DNA of 64,000 nucleotides from Thermophagus sp052400625 (GTDB lineage Bacteria; Bacteroidota; Bacteroidia; Bacteroidales; Marinilabiliaceae): the NCBI GenBank assembly GCA_052400625.1, contig JBQTGH010000002.1. One strand, 5' to 3'. The number at the start of each line of letters is the position of its first letter. Within the stretch, counting starts at the first letter, position 1. The notes below the pieces were generated by a model. That model was not told where the DNA came from. It was given only the letters and a program-made list of their open reading frames with translations, and did no database searches. Positions 45,198 to 53,370 of the stretch are shown piece after piece. Made by a program: the position numbers and the translations under genes.

Positions 45198-46187
45198 ATG
45201 TCGGGATCGAACTTTGTTGACTATGTAAAGATATTCTGCCGTTCCGGGAAAGGCGGGGCAGGGTCGCGACATTTGCGGCGCGAGAAGTTCGTGGCCAAAG
45301 GAGGTCCCGACGGAGGTGACGGAGGCCGCGGCGGACATATTATCCTGCGCGGCAACCGAAACACCTGGACGTTGCTTCACCTGAAATACCAACGACATGT
45401 TTTTGCCGGGCATGGTGAGTCGGGAGGTAAACAAACCTCTACGGGTGCCAATGGTAAAGATGTGTACATTGAGGTTCCGCCCGGCACAGTAGCCAAAGAT
45501 GGTGAAACCGGTGAAGTGCTGTTCGAAATCACGCAGGATAAGGAAGAACGCATATTGGTGCAAGGGGGTAGAGGTGGCTTGGGAAATGCTCATTTTAAAA
45601 CAGCCACCAATCAAACACCCCGTTATGCTCAGCCCGGAGAACCGGGGATAGAAAGAACTGTTATTCTGGAATTAAAAGTGCTGGCCGATGTCGGTCTGGT
45701 AGGTTTTCCTAATGCAGGCAAGTCAACTCTTTTGTCGGTGGTCAGTGCTGCCAAACCGGAAATTGCCAATTATCCTTTTACCACTCTGGTCCCCAATTTG
45801 GGAATTGTAAAATATCGCGATCATCGTTCCTTTGTTATGGCTGATATCCCGGGGATTATTGAAGGAGCGCATGAAGGGAAAGGGTTGGGCCTGCGTTTTC
45901 TGCGACATATTGAACGAAATTCGGTACTCTTGTTTATGGTGCCGGCCGATAGTGATGATATTCATCAGGAGTATAAAGTCCTTCTCAATGAACTGCGACA
46001 ATATAACCCCGAACTGCTTGACAAGAAACGTTTACTTGCCATCACCAAATCCGATTTGATTGATGATGAACTGCAGGCCGAAATAGAGGAGGATTTGCCG
46101 GAAATCCCGAGGGTTTTTGTTTCTTCTGTTACTCAAAAAGGTCTTTCAGAGCTTAAAGATATGCTCTGGAGAGAACTGGAACATTGA
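45198..46187 (+). CDS. obg: GTPase Obg/CgtA
   Basis: Obg is an essential GTPase involved in 50S ribosome maturation and stress control. The 329-residue protein has the glycine-rich Obg fold (about residues 1-158, with PDGGDGGRGGHI and GGRGGLGN). The G domain has G1 GFPNAGKST at 169-177, G3 DIPGIIEGAHEGKGLG and G4 TKSD. There is almost no tail after the G domain, which is the short-form arrangement common in Bacteroidota. It is the last gene of hpt-adk-obg and converges on the PUL. Confidence 0.96.
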   Translation: MSGSNFVDYVKIFCRSGKGGAGSRHLRREKFVAKGGPDGGDGGRGGHIILRGNRNTWTLLHLKYQRHVFAGHGESGGKQTSTGANGKDVYIEVPPGTVAKDGETGEVLFEITQDKEERILVQGGRGGLGNAHFKTATNQTPRYAQPGEPGIERTVILELKVLADVGLVGFPNAGKSTLLSVVSAAKPEIANYPFTTLVPNLGIVKYRDHRSFVMADIPGIIEGAHEGKGLGLRFLRHIERNSVLLFMVPADSDDIHQEYKVLLNELRQYNPELLDKKRLLAITKSDLIDDELQAEIEEDLPEIPRVFVSSVTQKGLSELKDMLWRELEH

Positions 46188-46301
46188 TATTTGTGATTGG
46201 TCATTAGTGAATCGTTGAGAGTGGATTAGGAAGAATACCAAAGGTGTTTTTACTTTCCTGTTTTCAAAAGGTTAGTCCTATAAGAGAATCTATAAAACTT
46301 A

Positions 46302-46426
46302 GCGATGCGAATTCCATTCGGCCAATAGCTTAAATGAAATTTGCGAATGAAACGAGCATGGCAACAATTGCCGCAAGAAGACCATGCATAAAAGGCTGTG
46401 CCATGCTGATTCCATTCGATCAATAG
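46302..46426. repeat. Palindromic interspersed element (full copy plus partial end)
   Basis: A full copy spans about 46345-46426. Its left arm, CGAATGAAACGAGCATGGCA, is the imperfect inverse of its right arm, TGCCATGCTGATTCCATTCG, so the unit folds into a long hairpin. A partial right end (GCGAATTCCATTCGGCCAAT) lies at 46307-46326. The same sequence family occurs in opposite orientation at 51588-51774. It fills most of the gap between the convergent obg and symporter genes. Confidence 0.75.
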
Positions 46427-46440
46427 TTTAGGTATTTCAA

Positions 46441-47832
46441 TCAGGCTTCTTCCTGACGACGTCTTTTTTCGAGTTCTGTCATTATTTCTTTCATTTTGGT
46501 GTCGCTTAGTTGATAAAAAATCATAATCACCCCAGAAATTAGGGCTGCAATTGCCGGGAAGAAACTAATCATATATCTGATTCCTATTAAGGTTTCGGGT
46601 GTTTGTTCCATATTGGCCCTAAATCCAAAAAAGGCCAGGAGCCACATGGTAACCGCACCGCCCAAGGTCCAACCTAGTTTTTGCGACATGCTGGAGGCTG
46701 AAAAGATCAGTCCGGTGGCTCTACGCCCGGTCTTGTATTGTGAGTAGTCAGCCGCATCAGCATACATTGACCACATTAATGGGAAAATGATGCCAGCACA
46801 AAAGCTGATCAATGCCTGAAGAAGATAGATTAAAAGATAGTTTTCGCGATTACAGAAATAAAACAAAGCACTGAAGAAGGCCGCCATAAACATGGCATAA
46901 ATAAAAGTTCTTTTTTTCCCGATGCTTGCCGAAACCGGTTTGGCCATCATTACTCCTATCATATTGGCTGCCTGGCCCAGAAAAAAGTATAGTGTGCTAT
47001 AGGTAAAGGTTGCTGATGAGATGGATAGGGCCGTTTCATCGATAATATAGTACTTGAAGTAGTACATGGCCACTCCGTCGCGGACAGAATTAAAAATCAA
47101 AGTCATTACTCCTGCGCCCAGAACGATAAACCATGGAATATTACCAAAAAGGTTTTTTAGGTCTTCTTTTAGGCTGTTTTTCTGGTTTTTGGGAGGGGTT
47201 ATTCGCTCTCTGGTCCAGGAAAAAGTCATTAGAAAGAAAATTACAGCAATAAGGCCGATAATGGTCATGGTAAGTTGATAGGCAACTTCGGTATTGACGT
47301 TAATGGTTTTGTCGAAGAAGTCGACCAACGGTTGATAGATGGCAACCACCAGAAGACTACCGGCAAATGCGAAGACCATGCGATAGGAGGCAAAGGTGGT
47401 CCGTTGGTCGGGGTCGGCGGTCATGACCCCCAGTAGACTTGCATAAGGGACGTTGATAGCGGTATAAGCCATCATCATGAGGGTATAGGTAATATAAGCA
47501 TAGGCAATCTTACCGTTTACACTGAAATCAGGGGCTGAAAATAAGAGAACCCCGATAAGGGCAAAAGGTGCGGCCATCCAGAGAAGCCAGGGACGGAACT
47601 TGCCCCAACGGGTATTGGTACGATCTCCAATAATACCCATGATGGGGTCGTTGGCAGTATCCCATATACGAGTGACCAGAAACATTGTGCCTACTGCGGC
47701 AGCGGGGATTCCGAAAACATCGGTGTAAAAGATGGCCAAATAAAAAGTAAATATTTTCCAATACATGGATGAGGCAGCATCACCAAAGCCGTACCCGATT
47801 TTTTCTCTCAATCTGATGATAGAAGGGTTCAT
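46441..47832 (-). CDS. MFS/GPH-family sugar:cation symporter
   Basis: A 463-residue inner-membrane protein with twelve predicted hydrophobic segments. It begins REKIGYGFGDAASSMYWKI, the typical start of the glycoside-pentoside-hexuronide (GPH) symporter family, and has the conserved DPIMGIIGDRTNTRWGKFRP loop between segments 2 and 3. The position at the end of a GH26-GH130-epimerase cluster matches the mannobiose transporter of the Bacteroides fragilis mannan pathway. Import of mannobiose or short mannooligosaccharides is therefore the likely job, by inference. It ends with a charged cytoplasmic tail and is followed by palindromic repeat elements. Start 21 bases after the epimerase stop. Confidence 0.9.
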   Translation of the reverse strand: MNPSIIRLREKIGYGFGDAASSMYWKIFTFYLAIFYTDVFGIPAAAVGTMFLVTRIWDTANDPIMGIIGDRTNTRWGKFRPWLLWMAAPFALIGVLLFSAPDFSVNGKIAYAYITYTLMMMAYTAINVPYASLLGVMTADPDQRTTFASYRMVFAFAGSLLVVAIYQPLVDFFDKTINVNTEVAYQLTMTIIGLIAVIFFLMTFSWTRERITPPKNQKNSLKEDLKNLFGNIPWFIVLGAGVMTLIFNSVRDGVAMYYFKYYIIDETALSISSATFTYSTLYFFLGQAANMIGVMMAKPVSASIGKKRTFIYAMFMAAFFSALFYFCNRENYLLIYLLQALISFCAGIIFPLMWSMYADAADYSQYKTGRRATGLIFSASSMSQKLGWTLGGAVTMWLLAFFGFRANMEQTPETLIGIRYMISFFPAIAALISGVIMIFYQLSDTKMKEIMTELEKRRRQEEA

Positions 47833-47853
47833 ATTTTATAAATCTTTTGAATC

Positions 47854-49089
47854 TTACTTGCTTAAATTGACAGCGATGGGGTCCGATGCATAAATGCGTC
47901 TTAATCGCTGAATACTCTCTATTAACGATCTGGTATTATGATAGGGACATTTCCAAAATCCCGCCTTTATTTCGGAAGGGATTGCAAGACCTCTATCGTT
48001 GATTAACTCATGCCATTCACCCTGTTCATGGTCAATCACATTCTGTTGGATGTATTGCCATATTTTCAGAAAAAGGTTAAAATAATCTTGAATTTCGGAG
48101 TGTTCAAAAGCATCCAGCAGTCCAACCATCGCCTCGGCCTGTACCCACCAATGGCGCTCTCTGATCCATTGGTTATCTTGGGGGATATATTCATAATAGA
48201 TTGAAAAATCAGAGGCTAAACCTTCTCTTACAACTGCATTCACCATTTGTAATGTTTTCTGACGGGATTCGGCCATTAGTTCTTTATTCCCTATCAATTT
48301 TGCTGCCTCATTTATGAGCCAAGCGCCTTCAATATCGTGTCCGAAAGAAACAATGTTGGACTCTACCTTCCAGTCATGGTTGAAAAACAGATTAAAATGA
48401 CAGGATTGGTGATCTAATATCTTGTCGAGAAATATTCTTACCAGATCTGTCATTTTATTTTTTAATTCAATGGTGGGCCAAACCTTGAATAGGTTGGAAT
48501 AAGGCTCCAAAAGGTGGAGATGGGTATTCATACTTTTAGGGGAATTGGCATCTTTTGAGCTTAATCTCATATCTTTCAACGGTTCCCATTCGCGCGAAAG
48601 TGCTTCCAGATATCCACCATATTGGGGGTCAAAACTGTATTTTTCAATTAAATCGAACAACTGGATGGCCATATCCAGACTTTCACGTTGGCCGGAAGCT
48701 TTAAAATATTCAGAAAAAGCATAGATGCCAAACCCTTGGCCATAAATCTGTTTGCGGGGATGAACCACTTGGCCTTTGAAATCAACGGACCAAAACAGAC
48801 CACCATGTTTTTTGTCCAAAAAATGATGGATCAGGTAATCGTACGCACGATGTGCCAGCTCCAGATAATGGCGATCACCCAAGAAATTGTAAGCAGCTGA
48901 AAAGGTCCATAGAATACGGGCATTCAAAACCAGACTTTTATCAGTGCCTTCCACCATGTTCCCATTGGCATCCACTGTTCCTGCAAAGCCTCCAAAGTGA
49001 TGGTCGATTGTGTGGGTTTGCCAGAAATGAAGAATGTTTTTTAACTCCTCGTTAAGCTCGTTGAGTAATTGTTCTTTTTCTACCATCAT
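47854..49089 (-). CDS. AGE-family epimerase, probable mannobiose/cellobiose 2-epimerase
   Basis: The 411-residue protein has the (alpha/alpha)6-barrel AGE fold. The expected catalytic histidines are in MNTHLHLLE (His190/His192), SFGHDIEGAW (His251) and CPYHNTR (His384), with the aromatic wall RERHWWVQAEAM at about 311-322. These distinguish cellobiose/mannobiose 2-epimerases from N-acylglucosamine epimerases. Between GH130 and the symporter the natural substrate should be beta-1,4-mannobiose, epimerized to mannosyl-glucose, the substrate of the neighbouring phosphorylase. Cytoplasmic, no signal peptide. Its start is two bases from the GH130 stop, so translation is coupled. Confidence 0.92.
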   Translation of the reverse strand: MMVEKEQLLNELNEELKNILHFWQTHTIDHHFGGFAGTVDANGNMVEGTDKSLVLNARILWTFSAAYNFLGDRHYLELAHRAYDYLIHHFLDKKHGGLFWSVDFKGQVVHPRKQIYGQGFGIYAFSEYFKASGQRESLDMAIQLFDLIEKYSFDPQYGGYLEALSREWEPLKDMRLSSKDANSPKSMNTHLHLLEPYSNLFKVWPTIELKNKMTDLVRIFLDKILDHQSCHFNLFFNHDWKVESNIVSFGHDIEGAWLINEAAKLIGNKELMAESRQKTLQMVNAVVREGLASDFSIYYEYIPQDNQWIRERHWWVQAEAMVGLLDAFEHSEIQDYFNLFLKIWQYIQQNVIDHEQGEWHELINDRGLAIPSEIKAGFWKCPYHNTRSLIESIQRLRRIYASDPIAVNLSK

Positions 49090-49091
49090 AG

Positions 49092-50291
49092 TTACTTGCT
49101 TTGGGATTTTAAAAAGGCCTTATTTCTGTCTATCAGGTTGTTGATGGTTTCAACAGAACCGGCACTGTGATATTTGTCCTGAGGGGTGTGGATGCAATAA
49201 TCGACCAGTTGATCGATGGTAGAAGTAGCCACATGTAGCCGCGTATCGGACGAGGCATAATAGATGAAAACTGTTCCATCTTCATCGGCAATCCATCCGC
49301 TGGAAAAAAGAACGTTAGAAACGTCGCCGATACGTTCTTCTTTGAGGGGGCTCATAAAATGTCCTGCAGGTTTGTGCGTGACGATCCAAGGTTTTTCCAA
49401 ATCGGTCATAAAGAGGTAAAGGGTATATCTCAACCCGGCGGCTGTATATCGGACACCATGAGCCAGTTGAAGCCATCCTTTATCAGTTTTGAGGGGAGCC
49501 GGTCCTAAACCGTTTTTCATTTCATATATTGTGTGATACCGTTTGGGGTCAACAATAATCTCTTCTTTAATGGCAGCCTGTTCAATGTTGTCGGCCAATC
49601 CAAAGCCAATGCCGCCGCCCTTCCCGGTGTCAATAAAGCCATCCTGAGGCCGGGTATAAAAGGCATATTTGCCATCGATTTTGTGAGGGAATAATACCAC
49701 GTTACGTTGCTGACCACTGGTTGAGATGAGGTCGGGGAGACGTTCCCATGTAACCAGATCGAGGGTTCTGGCAATACCGGCCGATGCCACCGCACTGCTT
49801 GTGTCGCCTTCCGGTGCGTTGGGGTCTTTTCGCTCAGTGCAAAATACACCGTAAATAAATCCGTCATCATGACGGGTAAGACGCATGTCGTAAACGTTTA
49901 TGTCCGGATCTTCATTTTGAGGTAAGGTGATGGGGCGATCCCAAAAGCGGAAATTATCAATGCCATTGGGACTTTCGGCTATGGCAAAAAATGATTTGCG
50001 GTCGTTTCCCTCAACTCTTACTGCCAGTAGGTACTTATCTTTCCATTTGATGGCGCCGGCATTAAAGGTCGCATTGAACCCGATGCGTTCCATAAAAAAG
50101 GGATTGGTGTCGGGGTTCATATCAAATCGCCAGTGAAGGGGGATGTGATCTCTGGTCAGCACCGGATATTTATATCGATTGTATATGCCATTGGTACTAA
50201 ACAAGGGTTCATTTGATCTGGCAAGAAGTTTTCCAAGTTCCAGTGATATTGTCTCAAATCGTTCATTAAACAGTTTATTCTTCACAGCCAT
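49092..50291 (-). CDS. GH130 phosphorylase (4-O-beta-mannosyl-glucose phosphorylase type)
   Basis: The 399-residue cytoplasmic protein has the five-bladed beta-propeller GH130 fold. The proposed catalytic acid is the aspartate in NVYDMRLTR (Asp135). Other markers are FNAGAIKW, the phosphate-binding basic residues around HGVRYTAAGLRYTLYLF, and TFN at the substrate site. Length and motifs match subfamily 1 enzymes such as the Bacteroides fragilis mannosyl-glucose phosphorylase, which convert Man-beta-1,4-Glc plus phosphate into mannose-1-phosphate and glucose. The gene before it is a GH26 mannanase (150 bases away) and the gene after is the epimerase, exactly the published pathway order of enzymes. 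Confidence 0.93.
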   Translation of the reverse strand: MAVKNKLFNERFETISLELGKLLARSNEPLFSTNGIYNRYKYPVLTRDHIPLHWRFDMNPDTNPFFMERIGFNATFNAGAIKWKDKYLLAVRVEGNDRKSFFAIAESPNGIDNFRFWDRPITLPQNEDPDINVYDMRLTRHDDGFIYGVFCTERKDPNAPEGDTSSAVASAGIARTLDLVTWERLPDLISTSGQQRNVVLFPHKIDGKYAFYTRPQDGFIDTGKGGGIGFGLADNIEQAAIKEEIIVDPKRYHTIYEMKNGLGPAPLKTDKGWLQLAHGVRYTAAGLRYTLYLFMTDLEKPWIVTHKPAGHFMSPLKEERIGDVSNVLFSSGWIADEDGTVFIYYASSDTRLHVATSTIDQLVDYCIHTPQDKYHSAGSVETINNLIDRNKAFLKSQSK

Positions 50292-50304
50292 ACAATTTGT
50301 AGAT

Positions 50305-50340
50305 GGATATATGATTAGATGTTAGAAATAAGATTATAAG
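50305..50340. repeat. AGAT-rich short repeat between GH26 and GH130
   Basis: TGATTAGATGTTAGAAATAA and the following AGATTATAAGG resemble the A/T words flanking the four-helix-bundle gene at 31696-32156. No open frame is present here, so it could be an insertion scar or a chance A/T-rich match. Confidence 0.3.
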
Positions 50341-50441
50341 GGGTTCGAGAAGGATATTTGCAGCACGAGTGCCGCTGTTTTTTCATATTGATTAAAATAC
50401 TTGATCAAATCTTTTCTGTTTTTCCACCAGGCGTAATGAGG

Positions 50442-51557
50442 TTAATCAAGGTTGTTTTTTTGTTTAAATTGATTCCAATCCTTCAGTAACCATACCTTTT
50501 CATTGCGAACAAATGCTTTGAAATCGGTGGCGGAAGGGTGTTCCGGGTAAGTGCTAAAAAAGTGGGTGGTGTCGGCATTTCTCCAAAGCATTACGTAGGC
50601 TATTTTACCGGCTTCTTTTCCGGAAAAGATTGATCTCCCAAGTTTTTGTGTGAACCACTTCAAATCGGTCATTTTATCCAGGCCGGATTCGGTAAATGCA
50701 GCCACTTTGCCGGTTTTTTCGGCGTATCTGACCACAATTTCAAGTTTGTGACTGGCGGCTTCGATATTTTCCGTGCCGACACGAAAATCTCCGTAATTAT
50801 CCACGCCGATAATGTCCACCACATCGTTTCCGGGATACCAGGTCAGGTATTCTTCTTCTGTGTTGAAGCGGTTGTCTGGTGAGTAGGCCGATAGGAAATC
50901 AAGTCCTTTTTGGTTGCGTAGGTATTCTATGGTAAATCGGAACAGTTGTTTAAACTCTTCGGGCGAACACAAAGAACTTCCCCACCAGAACCAGTCACCA
51001 TCCATTTCGTGCCATGGGCGGAAAATGAAAGGAACGGGAATGCCTTCGTTGGTTTGAAGTGAGGCCAGAAAGTCGGCGACCCTATCAAGATATTGTTTAA
51101 AAATTTGATGATGACTGCCACCGGGAAGAATATGCTTTACAACTTCGGTATCGGTGGTCCATGCATTTTTTGTGGAGTCGAGCGGGCTGAAAGGGTGCCA
51201 GCTGAAGGTTAGGACACCTCCCATATTATAACCTTTAACAGCGAGATGCCGCATTAAATGGAAAGGTATGCTATCCAAATTTACAGGCCTGTCAAGTTCT
51301 ATTCCTCCCAGCTCCCATCCAAAGAGAGCCGGATAATCACCGGCCGTTTCGTAAGTGTCGGACCGTCCTTCTTCATATTTCCAGCCAATGCCATAGGCCA
51401 GATCGTCCTGATGCCCAAATAGGACACCATTGTTGCCAATGGATTTTAATTGTTCATATAAAGTGGCTGCAGCGTGTTTTTTTGCTTCGGAAGATTTTCC
51501 GGCACCACAGGCAAGCATTAAGCTCCCGGTCAATAATGTAATGATAATTCTTTTCAT
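50442..51557 (-). CDS. GH26 beta-mannanase lipoprotein (mannobiose-releasing type)
   Basis: The 371-residue enzyme has a lipoprotein signal with lipobox LMLAC (Cys17). A single GH26 domain follows. The acid/base is Glu184 in RPWHEMDGDWFWWG and the nucleophile is Glu290 in AFTESGLDKM; both GH26 active-site motifs are intact. It closely resembles the ManA-type mannanases of Bacteroides that act on mannan chains or oligosaccharides and release mannobiose. It lies first in the sub-cluster GH26-GH130-epimerase-symporter, so it probably supplies mannobiose to that pathway. Residues after Cys17 (GAGKSSE) contain no acidic surface-export signal I can assert, so inner- or outer-membrane location is open. 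Confidence 0.95.
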   Translation of the reverse strand: MKRIIITLLTGSLMLACGAGKSSEAKKHAAATLYEQLKSIGNNGVLFGHQDDLAYGIGWKYEEGRSDTYETAGDYPALFGWELGGIELDRPVNLDSIPFHLMRHLAVKGYNMGGVLTFSWHPFSPLDSTKNAWTTDTEVVKHILPGGSHHQIFKQYLDRVADFLASLQTNEGIPVPFIFRPWHEMDGDWFWWGSSLCSPEEFKQLFRFTIEYLRNQKGLDFLSAYSPDNRFNTEEEYLTWYPGNDVVDIIGVDNYGDFRVGTENIEAASHKLEIVVRYAEKTGKVAAFTESGLDKMTDLKWFTQKLGRSIFSGKEAGKIAYVMLWRNADTTHFFSTYPEHPSATDFKAFVRNEKVWLLKDWNQFKQKNNLD

Positions 51558-51587
51558 CCGTATAAAATTTATCTAAGATGTTGCTCT

Positions 51588-51774
51588 AAAGAAATTCACA
51601 TGACACAGTCTCATTCAATTTCTTTTATAATAAGCCTACATTGTCATGCTCGTGTCATCTATTTTTTCATCCGTATAAAATTAATTTAACTCATTGGCCG
51701 AATGGAACTCGCATGACCTCAGCTTATACATGTTCTTGTTGTGACGACTCTACGTTGTCATGCTCGTTTCATTT
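51588..51774. repeat. Two palindromic interspersed elements upstream of the GH26 gene
   Basis: Copy one spans about 51588-51660 and copy two about 51699-51774. Each ends in a version of TTGTCATGCTCGTNTCAT. Each begins with a related inverted arm (GAACTCGCATGAC in copy two, GAAATTCACATGAC in copy one). They are the reverse complement of the element at 46345-46426. Between them, a 26-base segment that carries the GH26 start codon context is repeated. Confidence 0.75.
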
Positions 51775-51904
51775 ATATTCCCTTAGAATAACTTGCCAAT
51801 AAATATTTCTGCCAGCTAAAATGATCACAGATCCAAACTGGAGTGAATATGTGATATTGATCGGTCTATTCCGTTTTAATCAATAGATAAAAAGGATTTG
51901 ATCT
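51775..51904. other. Remaining gap between GH27 stop and palindromic elements
   Basis: This part of the 347-base gap between the GH27 and GH26 genes has no gene. A CTATTCCGTTTTAATCAATAG segment near 51867-51887 weakly resembles a right end of the same palindromic element family. Confidence 0.3.
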
Positions 51905-53119
51905 TTATTTCAATGGGGTTAGTCTCAGCATAATAACATCATGTGGAGGCACCGTCGCATTGAACGCCTTTTTTGTTTTGCCAATATTTTTTTTAGTCCA
52001 TAGATTACGTATGCTATAGGGTTTTTCATTAAATGCGGTTTCGAAACCAAAGATTTCATCCACTACATTCTCCTTTTTCCATTCAAATTCTATCACTGCC
52101 GGTTGATCCCTTCTGTTAAGGAAGCAAACGGCCCATTCATCATGGCTTAATGGTTTGAACCAGACTTCCAGACTGTCAAGGTTATTATATTTGAACCCCT
52201 GAATTCCAAGAGAATCTTGATTTACTGCAATAACTTCCTGATTGGTTAGAATTTCTATGGTCTCTTTCGACATATTTCTCAGATCGTTACCGGCAATTAG
52301 CGGTGCCGCCAACATGGCCCACATGGAAAAGTGCGCACGATCTTCATTTACCGACAAACCGTTACCTACTTCCAGCATATCCGGATCGTTCCAATGTCCC
52401 GGTCCGGCATATTGGCGTAATCCATCCTGCATGTCCAGAATTTTCATGACACCCCAGGAGTACCATCCGCCGTGGTCATGTTTACAATCCCAGCAAACAA
52501 AGATATCTCCTGTGGTTCGCCACATGTGGGCAATGTCATTGGCCCACTTCCATGGTTTGCTGGTGCCCCATTCACACATACTGAAAAGAACGGGGCGACC
52601 TGCTTTGTAAAGAGCATCTCTCATGGTAGAATAAGCCCCGATGGGATTGATGTTTTCCGTATTGCACCAGTCATACTTTAAGTAATCAATACCCCATTGG
52701 GCATACTGAAGCGCATCCTGATATTCGAAACCCCTACTACCCGGATATCCGGCACATGTTTTTGTCCCTGCATCGGAGTATATACCCAGTTTCAATCCTT
52801 TACGATGAACGTAGTCGGCAAGTGCTTTCATCCCGTTTGGGAATTTGGAGGAATCGGGATAAATGAACCCCTGGCTGTCGCGACCTCCATGCCAGCAGTC
52901 GTCTATCACTATATATTCATAGCCGGCATCTTTCATGCCGCTTTCTACCATGGCATCTGCAATGCTACGAATCAATGCTTCGTTCACCTGGCAGCCAAAT
53001 TTATTCCAGCTATTCCAGCCCATCGGAGGAGTAAGTGCCAACTCCTCAAATTTTTGGGCTTGAATGAAGAATCCGGATAGAAAGATTAGGATTCCAAGTT
53101 TGCTCGTTTTTGAAATCAT
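51905..53119 (-). CDS. GH27 alpha-galactosidase
   Basis: The 404-residue exo-enzyme removes alpha-1,6-galactose from galactomannan side chains. A signal peptide (cleavage near FFIQAQ) predicts periplasmic export. The GH27 start LTPPMGWNSWNKFGC and IDDCWH substrate pocket are present. The nucleophile is Asp150 in YLKYDWC and the acid/base is Asp205 in WRTTGDI. The AGPGHWNDPDMLEVG segment is also conserved. A C-terminal antiparallel beta domain follows from about residue 300. Length matches eukaryotic-like GH27 enzymes without extra modules. In a mannan PUL its presence indicates that the target is galactomannan, or galactosylated oligosaccharides, rather than plain mannan. Confidence 0.95.
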   Translation of the reverse strand: MISKTSKLGILIFLSGFFIQAQKFEELALTPPMGWNSWNKFGCQVNEALIRSIADAMVESGMKDAGYEYIVIDDCWHGGRDSQGFIYPDSSKFPNGMKALADYVHRKGLKLGIYSDAGTKTCAGYPGSRGFEYQDALQYAQWGIDYLKYDWCNTENINPIGAYSTMRDALYKAGRPVLFSMCEWGTSKPWKWANDIAHMWRTTGDIFVCWDCKHDHGGWYSWGVMKILDMQDGLRQYAGPGHWNDPDMLEVGNGLSVNEDRAHFSMWAMLAAPLIAGNDLRNMSKETIEILTNQEVIAVNQDSLGIQGFKYNNLDSLEVWFKPLSHDEWAVCFLNRRDQPAVIEFEWKKENVVDEIFGFETAFNEKPYSIRNLWTKKNIGKTKKAFNATVPPHDVIMLRLTPLK

Positions 53120-53370
53120 ATTGCAGAAATTTTATTAAAAAGACGGAACCTTCGAAATGACGGTCCACTAAATACAGGACTTTTATTTTTTGTCACAAGT
53201 ACGATTTTTCCATTTGTTTATATTATTTATCGGTTTCGCGTTTTTTCGAGGGAATTCCTTGTTATTTTGGGCGAAGCGACAGAGAAATTTTTCTGACTGT
53301 CATACCTCGATCCAAAAGGTGTAAGATTCAGGACATGAACTATAGCCAATACTGTTTTATCCCTTTACTG

